DNA of 61,828 nt from the NCBI GenBank assembly GCA_910586515.1, contig CAJUGL010000003.1, positions 1-61,828 of the forward strand. Reading direction: 5' to 3'. A program made the translations under genes and the position numbers. The stretch is from an uncultured Acetatifactor sp. Lineage in GTDB: Bacteria > Bacillota > Clostridia > Lachnospirales > Lachnospiraceae. The notes below the pieces were generated by a model, which was not told the DNA's origin, made no database searches, and saw only the letters and a list, made by a program, of their open reading frames with translations. Below, one piece after another: positions 52,119 through 58,894 of the stretch (the first letter of the stretch is position 1; each line of letters starts with the position of its first letter).

Positions 52119-53555
52119 TTATCCCATCCCGTCCGCACCAGGATGCCCTTCCGGCGCATCCGCAACCTCCACAACAGATTCCATATCATAATACCCCACC
52201 GTGTCCTTGTCCGAGACCACCGTGATGTCCAGCACGTCGTAAAGCCTGTGGTACACCTCAAAGATATCGCCGTTATATCCGGTTACGCCCAGAGAGAGCA
52301 GATAATCTCCTCCCTGCAGGCTCATCTTCTGCGTAAAGGAAATATCCTTCACCTGCCCAGGCTCACCGCTCTCCAGAAAAGCTTTCTCAATCATCGTATT
52401 GGTGCCCGTAATCTCCGTGCCCAGCGCATCTTTAAAGGAAAAGGCAAAGATCGGCCCGGGAACATGTGTGTTGAATTTCACCTTCATATGCACGGTAAAC
52501 CGGCTTCCTTTCAGAATGGCCAGCGTCCGCCCATTCCGTTCGTCCGTGATATAATACTCCAGAATCTCCGCCTGCCTGGTTCCGTACTCCTGCACATCCG
52601 GGTTCACCCCGTTCCCCTGGGCTTCCGTCTCCCCGTCTCCCTCCGGCAGGCCGGGAATCTCATACTGCCCCACCAGCACGCGCTTATAGGCGTCAATCAT
52701 CTCTTTTGGACTGCCCTCGCCCAGGAGTTCTCCCTTGTTCAGAAGAAATACTCTGTCGCAGTATTTACTGATTATGCTCAGATCATGGCTGACGAACACG
52801 ATCGTCTTGCCCATCTTCTTGAATTCTTCAAACTTATGATAGCACTTTGCCTGAAAAAACACATCCCCAACGGAAAGCGCCTCGTCTACGATCAGGATCT
52901 CCGGCTCTATATTGATGGCCACAGCAAAAGCCAGCCGTACGAACATACCGCTGGAATAAGTCTTCACCGGCTGATTTACATAGTCTCCAATATCGGCGAA
53001 TTCCAGAATCTCCGGCAGCTTCTCCCGAATCTCTTTGTCGGAAAACCCCATCATTGTGCCGTTTAAGAATACGTTTTCGATTCCGTTGTATTCCATATTG
53101 AAGCCGGCGCCAAGCTCCAGCAGGGCAGAGATACGCCCCTCCACCTTCACTTCCCCGGCAGTAGGATTCAGCACCCCGGTGATAATCTTTAATATGGTGG
53201 ACTTCCCGGAGCCGTTTGTGCCGATGATGCCTACAGTCTCCCCCTTGCGGATACCGAGATTGATGCCGTTCAGTGCATAATGAAGCTTATGCCCCTGCCT
53301 TCTGCCCAGACCGAGAGCATCCTTCACCCGATCCCTGGCCCTGTCATAGAGCTTGTATACCTTGAACACATCCCGCGCCTCTATGGCGAAACAGTCGGGG
53401 CAGTCTTCCTCCGGCCCTGATCTGTCTCCCTCCTTTGCCTCCGCCGCAGCTTCGGCTATGTCCGTCACCCCCGGCGCAAACCTTCTTCTCTTTTTCCTTT
53501 TTCCCGGCGCCCCGGAGCGTCCCCCCTTCAGCAGCTTTAACCCTCTATCTCTCAT
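52119..53555 (-). CDS. Polysaccharide ABC exporter ATPase with carbohydrate-binding domain (Wzt-like)
   Basis: A 478-aa ATPase (TagH/Wzt type). The first 55 residues are an unusual extension rich in Lys/Arg (KRKKRRRF) then Asp/Glu. The nucleotide-binding domain has IIGTNGSGKSTILK (Walker A), VKTYSSGMFVRLAFA (signature), ILIVDEALSVGD (Walker B) and FVSHDLS. Residues about 330-478 form the beta-rich Wzt C-terminal domain kind that binds modified glycan ends (FTVHMKVKFNTHV, then FAFSFKDALGTEITGTNT). Start ATG at 53555 behind AGAGGTG, nine bases after the permease stop. Confidence 0.92.
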   Translation of the reverse strand: MRDRGLKLLKGGRSGAPGKRKKRRRFAPGVTDIAEAAAEAKEGDRSGPEEDCPDCFAIEARDVFKVYKLYDRARDRVKDALGLGRRQGHKLHYALNGINLGIRKGETVGIIGTNGSGKSTILKIITGVLNPTAGEVKVEGRISALLELGAGFNMEYNGIENVFLNGTMMGFSDKEIREKLPEILEFADIGDYVNQPVKTYSSGMFVRLAFAVAINIEPEILIVDEALSVGDVFFQAKCYHKFEEFKKMGKTIVFVSHDLSIISKYCDRVFLLNKGELLGEGSPKEMIDAYKRVLVGQYEIPGLPEGDGETEAQGNGVNPDVQEYGTRQAEILEYYITDERNGRTLAILKGSRFTVHMKVKFNTHVPGPIFAFSFKDALGTEITGTNTMIEKAFLESGEPGQVKDISFTQKMSLQGGDYLLSLGVTGYNGDIFEVYHRLYDVLDITVVSDKDTVGYYDMESVVEVADAPEGHPGADGMG

Positions 53556-53564
53556 TACACCTCT

Positions 53565-54548
53565 TTATAAAACATCCGAAAAATGTACTTTTAACCGTTT
53601 AAAAACAGCCGTACCGATACCAAACAAAACTACTGTCACAATCCAGAAATACATAGTGGAAAAGAAATCCTGAAAAAACCACTCTCTCCCGTAGACAGCG
53701 CTGCGGTAGCCGTTTACAATATACACCAGCGGGTTCAGCTTCAGCAGAATAACCCACCCGTAAGGCACCGTATCAATGTTCCAGAGAATGGGAGTGGCCC
53801 ATATCCCGATCTGGAGCACAATGTTGATAATCTGTGTCAAATCTTTGAAGAACACCACTATGGAACAAGTCGTATAGCAGAGCGCCAGCACAAAGACAAA
53901 CAGGCAGAAGCTGTAGTACACGATCTGAACGGTGTAGACGGACGGATAATAGCCGTAGAGAGCCGCTACCACCAGCAATACACCCACAAAAAACACATGA
54001 ACAAAGGATGCCGCGATCACCTTGATAATCGGCAGAATGCTGATCTTAAATACCACCTTTTTCACCAGGTAATCATATTCCCGCATGGCATTTGTCCCAT
54101 TGTTCAGGGCTTCGTTGAAATAGAACCAGGGTACCAGCCCAGCAGTCAGGAACAGGACAAAAGGCACATCCTCCACCCCCCGTCCCGCATTTCCCATCAG
54201 CTTGTCAAAGACGATATAGTACATGGCTACGGTTATTACCGGCTGCACAAGCGCCCAGACCGCTCCCATATAGGATCCCGCATAACGCTTCTTGAAATCG
54301 TTCTTTGCCAGCTTCCAGATCAGATGACGGCTCTGGAAAAGTTCCACGGGGACCGTGGTAAATTTCTCGTACCATCTGGCGAATACCCCGCAAGCAGCCA
54401 GAATCATGGCGCAGGAGATGATCTTCTTCAGCAATTCCTCCTGAGGATTCGCGCTGGGACCCGGATTCTGATGCAGTACTATGGCTGCGGCCATCAACAG
54501 CCCCAACAGCGAAAATACGGCGATTCCGCCCTTTTTACTCACCTTCAT
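53565..54548 (-). CDS. Polysaccharide ABC exporter permease (Wzm-like)
   Basis: A 327-aa ABC-2 membrane protein. Two extra N-terminal helices (about 9-27 and 42-59) precede the normal Wzm/TagG body, which begins LIWKLAKNDFKKRYAGSYMG and continues with six helices. LGLIWALVQP-type wording appears here as GAVWALVQPVITVAMY. With the ATPase at 52119 it forms the transporter that flips lipid-linked glycan outward. Gene spacing on both sides is under ten bases, so it belongs to a tight operon rmlC-wzm-wzt-methyltransferase. Confidence 0.92.
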   Translation of the reverse strand: MKVSKKGGIAVFSLLGLLMAAAIVLHQNPGPSANPQEELLKKIISCAMILAACGVFARWYEKFTTVPVELFQSRHLIWKLAKNDFKKRYAGSYMGAVWALVQPVITVAMYYIVFDKLMGNAGRGVEDVPFVLFLTAGLVPWFYFNEALNNGTNAMREYDYLVKKVVFKISILPIIKVIAASFVHVFFVGVLLVVAALYGYYPSVYTVQIVYYSFCLFVFVLALCYTTCSIVVFFKDLTQIINIVLQIGIWATPILWNIDTVPYGWVILLKLNPLVYIVNGYRSAVYGREWFFQDFFSTMYFWIVTVVLFGIGTAVFKRLKVHFSDVL

Positions 54549-54551
54549 GCC

Positions 54552-55103
54552 CTACCTCTTAAAGCTGTCAAGACCGCCCCAGTTCTGATCCCGTTCAATC
54601 ATGATAAGCTCCATCCCCTCCGGAATGGGCCATTCTATCCCGATTGCCGGATCATTGTAGACTATGCCGCCCTCATCTCCGGGGTGGTAGAAATCGGTAC
54701 ATTTATAACAAAATTCCGCATATTCCGAAAGAACCAGATAACCGTGAGCAAAGTTTTTCGGCACAAAGAACTGCTTTTTATTCTCCTCGGACAAAAGTAC
54801 GCCATGCCACTTGCCGAAAGTAGGCGAACCCTCCCGCAAATCCACCGCCACGTCGAACACTTCCCCTTTGATGGCCCGTACCAGCTTGTCCTGGGGATAC
54901 TGTTTCTGAAAGTGAAGTCCCCTCAGCACGCCCCTTCTGCCGGAGGACTGATTGTCCTGCACAAAGATCTCCGAAATCCCCGCTTCCCGATAGGCCTCGT
55001 AATGATAGGACTCGTAAAAATAACCGCGCTCATCCCCGTACACAGCCGGCGTAATTATCTTCAATCCCTCTATTCCGCATGTCTCCACATTGATCTTACC
55101 CAT
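54552..55103 (-). CDS. rmlC: dTDP-4-dehydrorhamnose 3,5-epimerase RmlC
   Basis: A 183-aa cupin enzyme, third step of dTDP-L-rhamnose synthesis. It shows DERGYFYESYHYEAYREAGI, VQDNQSSGRRGVLRGLHFQ (active-site His), GEVFDVAVDLREGSPTFGKW, and FAHGYLVLSEYAEFCYKCTD with the catalytic Tyr region. Length is normal. Start ATG at 55103 has AGGAGG. It opens the exporter operon; rmlB and rmlA are two genes upstream on the same strand. Confidence 0.96.
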   Translation of the reverse strand: MGKINVETCGIEGLKIITPAVYGDERGYFYESYHYEAYREAGISEIFVQDNQSSGRRGVLRGLHFQKQYPQDKLVRAIKGEVFDVAVDLREGSPTFGKWHGVLLSEENKKQFFVPKNFAHGYLVLSEYAEFCYKCTDFYHPGDEGGIVYNDPAIGIEWPIPEGMELIMIERDQNWGGLDSFKR

Positions 55104-55147
55104 TGCCTGTTCCTCCTGTCTGTAGTCATGCAGCCGGTCTCTGTTTT

Positions 55148-55197
55148 GTTACTGTTCACAGATGCTTCCGCAAGGTGTTTTCGCGTGCATTTTGCAA
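55148..55197. repeat. Partial copy of the 172-bp structured element
   Basis: Starts with the same 12-base end GTTACTGTTCAC and continues for about 50 bases with good similarity to 22173-22222 (roughly four in five positions). It fills the short gap between the GH25 gene and rmlC. Confidence 0.6.
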
Positions 55198-55231
55198 CCC
55201 GGCTGCCGTTTATGTTTTATCGATAAGAAAG

Positions 55232-56506
55232 TCACTTCAGATAGCTGATATTCATGTCCACATTCCCCGCTATGCCGTCGATGGCTCCCTTTGAGGTGTA
55301 CTGCCACATATGGTAATACCCCTGGTAAAGAGGCGCGCTGCGATATTCCGCAAGCCAGATACAGTACTCTTCCAGCTTCTCCGCACGGAGATTGTTGTTG
55401 TACCAGTTACGGCTGCCGTATACCCCGGCCTTGTACCCCGCATTGGCCACTGTGCGGCAGAAAGCTTCACAGACCAAAGTCCTGGTTTCCGCGTCAAGGC
55501 CGTCTGCCCTGCCGTTTCCTCCTGCCCCCTCCGTATCAATGAAAACGGGATACTCCAAATTATACTCCCGAATCAGCTGAATTACTGCGGAAGCCTCCTC
55601 AACAGCCTCCACTTCATTCACTGCCTGGGTAAAGAAATACACGCCCACGGGAAGCCCGCTGGCCGCCGCTCCTCTCATATTCGCAGTGAAACAGGGATCC
55701 TCCACCAGCGCGCCTGTCACCGATCCCCGGTATCCGGCGCGGATTATGGCAAATTCCGCTCCCGCCGCCTTCACCTTGTCCCAGTCGATTTCTCCGTTCC
55801 ATTTTGACACGTCGATACCAACCCTGGCATTAGCGGTAGATTTCTGAAGCTTCTGGATCTCCGTCTTATCCGCATCTTCCAGCGCATCCGTCTCGCCGGA
55901 ATCCTCCGCCTCTGCGTCTATCTCCTCCTCGGTCTTGATCAGCACGGAAATATCGTCTATGGCCACGTATTCCACCTTGTCCTTGACCTTTACCCGAGTA
56001 TCGTTTACAGGTACTCTGTAGCCCTTCATGGGCATAAGCTTCACAAAATACTCTCCTGCCGCCAGACCGCCGATATAGATAATACCGTCCTTATCCAGGT
56101 CCTTGTACTCCCCCTGTCCTTCCAGATTCACGATAAAGCTCTCTCCGGCAACAGGATCTCCGTGAATATCCACAATCTGGATGCGCAGATCCTTTTCCAC
56201 GGAAGTCACTACCAGAGACAGTCTGGCCGCGTTGTCCTTCGCCGCCTCCAGCACGGGATTCACCTCCTGATCAAAAAAGGTATTGTCCCGCAAAAAAGCC
56301 GACAGATCATTTCCGATCTGCCCGCCTCCCGGCTCTTCCTCCTGGACATCGCCGCTTTCCGGAGGAGGCGCAGCAGTGTTGGCCGAATGGCCGCTCTCCC
56401 CCCCGGAATCCTTCTGAACCAGATTAATATAGAGCACCAGCGCCGATATCACCAAAATAACGGCCATGGAAGCCAGAATAGCCGTCCTGCGCAATTTAGA
56501 GTCCAT
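55232..56506 (-). CDS. Membrane-anchored GH25 lysozyme-family protein
   Basis: A 424-aa protein with one N-terminal membrane helix (about 8-29), a Pro/Glu-rich linker, a beta-sandwich segment (KDLRIQIVDIHGDPVAGE, DKDGIIYIGGLAAGEYFVKL) and a C-terminal GH25 domain from about residue 228: GIDVSKWNGEIDWDKVK, AIIRAGYRGS, YPVFIDTEGAG (the DxE catalytic pair) and a WQYTSKG/DMNISYL end. GH25 enzymes cleave the MurNAc-GlcNAc bond of peptidoglycan. Its start overlaps rmlA by 11 bases. It is a paralogue of the larger GH25 protein at 58895 and shares both the beta segment and the catalytic domain. A role in opening the wall for glycan attachment is inferred. Confidence 0.9.
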   Translation of the reverse strand: MDSKLRRTAILASMAVILVISALVLYINLVQKDSGGESGHSANTAAPPPESGDVQEEEPGGGQIGNDLSAFLRDNTFFDQEVNPVLEAAKDNAARLSLVVTSVEKDLRIQIVDIHGDPVAGESFIVNLEGQGEYKDLDKDGIIYIGGLAAGEYFVKLMPMKGYRVPVNDTRVKVKDKVEYVAIDDISVLIKTEEEIDAEAEDSGETDALEDADKTEIQKLQKSTANARVGIDVSKWNGEIDWDKVKAAGAEFAIIRAGYRGSVTGALVEDPCFTANMRGAAASGLPVGVYFFTQAVNEVEAVEEASAVIQLIREYNLEYPVFIDTEGAGGNGRADGLDAETRTLVCEAFCRTVANAGYKAGVYGSRNWYNNNLRAEKLEEYCIWLAEYRSAPLYQGYYHMWQYTSKGAIDGIAGNVDMNISYLK

Positions 56507-57362
56507 TTGCTACCTCTACCAGGTATTTCCCGTAATTGGTCTTCATCAACGGCTCCGCCAGCTGAAGAAGCTGCTCCTTGTCAATAAAGCCTCTCTTATA
56601 GGCGATCTCCTCTATGCAGGAGATATAAAGCCCCTGCCGCTTCTGAAAAGCAGCCACGAAATCCGCCGCGTCCAGCAGAGCGTCATGATTGCCCGTATCC
56701 AGCCAGGCAAAGCCCCTGCCCAGGGTCTCCACATGCAGCGTCCCCCTGCGCAGATATTCATTGTTCACCGCGGTAATCTCCAGCTCTCCCCTGTCCGACG
56801 GCTTAACGTTCCGGGCGATCTCCACCACGTCGTTGTCGTAGAAGTAAAGCCCCGGAACCGCATAATTGCTCTTCGGCTTCTCCGGCTTCTCCTCAATGGA
56901 CAGGGCCCTGCCGCTCTCGTCAAATTCCACAACGCCGTACTCCCTGGGATCACGGACATAATAGCCGAAAATCGTGGCCCCTTTTTCCCTGGCCGCCGTA
57001 TTCTTCAGCACCCGGGAAAAACTCTGGCCGTAGAAAATATTGTCCCCCAGCACCAGAGCAACTCTGTCCCTGCCGATGAAGTCAGCCCCTATGATAAACG
57101 CTTCCGCCAATCCCCTGGGTTCCTCCTGTACCGCATAGGTCAGCTCCATTCCCAGCTGATGTCCGTCCCCTAAAAGCTCCCGGAATACCGGCAGATCTCT
57201 GGGGGTGGAGATGATCAGTATCTCCCTGATGCCGGCCAGCATCAGCGTGGACAGCGGATAATAAATCATCGGTTTATCGTAAACCGGCATAATCTGCTTG
57301 GAGATTGCCTTTGTCAGGGGATAGAGCCTGGTTCCTGAGCCGCCTGCCAAAATAATACCTTT
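56496..57362 (-). CDS. rmlA: Glucose-1-phosphate thymidylyltransferase RmlA
   Basis: A 288-aa enzyme making dTDP-glucose from glucose-1-phosphate and dTTP. The ATG at 57362 has GGAGGAG upstream and gives the usual N terminus MKGIILAGGSGTRLYPLTKA; the frame extends further but without a site. Further signatures are KPMIYYPLSTLMLAGI, LGDNIFYGQ, EKPEKPKSNYAVPGLYFYD and FAWLDTGNHDALLDA. Complete. It follows rmlB by 78 bases. Confidence 0.97.
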   Translation of the reverse strand, partial: KGIILAGGSGTRLYPLTKAISKQIMPVYDKPMIYYPLSTLMLAGIREILIISTPRDLPVFRELLGDGHQLGMELTYAVQEEPRGLAEAFIIGADFIGRDRVALVLGDNIFYGQSFSRVLKNTAAREKGATIFGYYVRDPREYGVVEFDESGRALSIEEKPEKPKSNYAVPGLYFYDNDVVEIARNVKPSDRGELEITAVNNEYLRRGTLHVETLGRGFAWLDTGNHDALLDAADFVAAFQKRQGLYISCIEEIAYKRGFIDKEQLLQLAEPLMKTNYGKYLVEVANGL

Positions 57363-57440
57363 CATCAAAAGCTCCTCCGTTCCTCGGAAATTGTCAATAT
57401 AACCGGTTCCGGGCAGGTTCTCTCCGTCCGGTTCCCGCAA

Positions 57441-58523
57441 TCAGTTCTCATACATTTCCGCGTAATATTTCTGATAATCGCCGCTGGTCACATTCTTCAT
57501 CCAGTCCTCATGCTGGAAATACCACTGGATGGTCTTGCGGATACCCTCCCTGAACATGGTCTCCGGATACCAGCCGATCTCCGCCTTAATCTTGTCCGGG
57601 GCAATGGCATATCTCCTGTCATGTCCCTTGCGGTCCTCCACATAGGAGATCAGTTCCTCCGACACATTGGCCTTCCTGGGATCCCCCTCCGGCAGCACCT
57701 CCTGCAGAACTTCCAAAATGGTATGAATGATTTCCAGATTCTGCTTCTCGTTATGACCGCCGATATTGTAAGTCTCGAACAGCCGTCCCTGCTCCTGCAC
57801 CATGTCGATGGCCTTGGCGTGATCCTCCACATACAGCCAGTCTCTCACGTTCTTCCCGTCGCCGTAGACCGGAAGCTTTCTGCCCTGCAGCGCATTGTTG
57901 ATCATCAGAGGAATCAGCTTCTCCGGGAACTGATACGGACCGTAATTATTGGAACAATTGGTAATGTTTGCCGGAAAACCATACGTGTCCATGTAGGACT
58001 TCACCAGCATGTCCGAGGACGCCTTGCTGGCGGAATAAGGGCTGTGGGGATCGTAGGGCGTTGTCTCGTAAAAATAAGCATTTTCATCCTCCGGAAGAGA
58101 TCCGTACACCTCGTCCGTGGAGACATGGAGGAATTTTTTGCCCTCTTTAAAGCTCCCGTCCGGAAGCTCCCATGCCGCCTTCGCGCAGTTCAGCATCACA
58201 GCCGTGCCCAACACATTGGTCTGGATAAACACCTCCGGATTCCGGATACTCCTGTCCACATGGCTCTCCGCCGCGAAATGAACCACCCTGTCAATGTCAT
58301 TCTCCGCGAAAATCCGGGAGATGGTCTCCTTGTCGCAGATATCCGCCTTCACGAACGTATAGTTGGACCGCCCCTCAACCTCCTTCAGATTTTCCAGATT
58401 GCCTGCGTAAGTCAGCAGGTCCACGTTGATAATGCGAATCGTGTCGCAGTATTTTCGGAACATGTAGTGAATGTAATTTGAGCCGATAAAACCGGCGCCT
58501 CCGGTCACCAGATAAGTTCTCAT
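57441..58523 (-). CDS. rmlB: dTDP-glucose 4,6-dehydratase RmlB
   Basis: A 360-aa short-chain dehydrogenase-type enzyme. The ATG at 58523 follows AAGGAG; a frame start six codons earlier lacks a site. The NAD site is TYLVTGGAGFIGSNYIHYM, then VVHFAAESHVDRSI, HVSTDEVYGSL (Thr-Asp-Glu catalytic), YSASKASSDMLV (Tyr-x3-Lys) and NCSNNYGPYQFPEKLIPL. It is the first gene of the rml operon behind a consensus promoter. No rmlD (reductase) is found in the window. Confidence 0.97.
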   Translation of the reverse strand: MRTYLVTGGAGFIGSNYIHYMFRKYCDTIRIINVDLLTYAGNLENLKEVEGRSNYTFVKADICDKETISRIFAENDIDRVVHFAAESHVDRSIRNPEVFIQTNVLGTAVMLNCAKAAWELPDGSFKEGKKFLHVSTDEVYGSLPEDENAYFYETTPYDPHSPYSASKASSDMLVKSYMDTYGFPANITNCSNNYGPYQFPEKLIPLMINNALQGRKLPVYGDGKNVRDWLYVEDHAKAIDMVQEQGRLFETYNIGGHNEKQNLEIIHTILEVLQEVLPEGDPRKANVSEELISYVEDRKGHDRRYAIAPDKIKAEIGWYPETMFREGIRKTIQWYFQHEDWMKNVTSGDYQKYYAEMYEN

Positions 58524-58662
58524 CTTTCTTCTCCTTGCCAATAAATGTATTTATTCATAGTATGACTTAAATCCCTTTATTCCATTCCGTCCGCTTTTTG
58601 TTCTTTCTGCCCTTCCGTCCGCCTTTCTGCCGGACAGAGTTCTTCGGCAATGCGATACCTTC

Positions 58663-58691
58663 ATTATACGGACTCTTCCAAAATATGTCAA
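58663..58691 (-). promoter_or_regulatory. Consensus sigma-A promoter of the rml operon
   Basis: Minus-strand TTGACA (58686-58691) and TATAAT (58663-58668) match the consensus exactly with a 17-bp spacer. It lies about 140 bases before rmlB, leaving a leader of roughly 130 bases. Confidence 0.88.
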
Positions 58692-58819
58692 CTTCCAAAG
58701 TACTTTTCCGCCCCTCCCTGACTATGCACGGCTTGGCAGTCAGCCGGACATTGTTTCTGCCGGCCACCCCCCTGTAAACAGCAGCTTGTTGTTGGTCAGT
58801 TACCGTAGCAGTTTATCAG

Positions 58820-58859
58820 AAAAGGAGCGCTGCCCATACTCTCCTTCGGTCAGCGCTCC
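58820..58859 (-). terminator. Terminator after the large GH25 gene
   Basis: GGAGCGCTG (58824-58832) and CAGCGCTCC (58851-58859) form a 9-bp perfect stem followed by TTTT on the minus strand, 35 bases beyond the stop codon at 58895. Confidence 0.85.
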
Positions 58860-58894
58860 CCATACTCCTCTTTTTCAACGCTAAGAATAATCCC

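Noticed and set aside
58567..58767. Small minus-strand frame between rmlB and the large GH25 gene
   Set aside because: It runs across the rml promoter and has no ribosome site; the composition is not protein-like.
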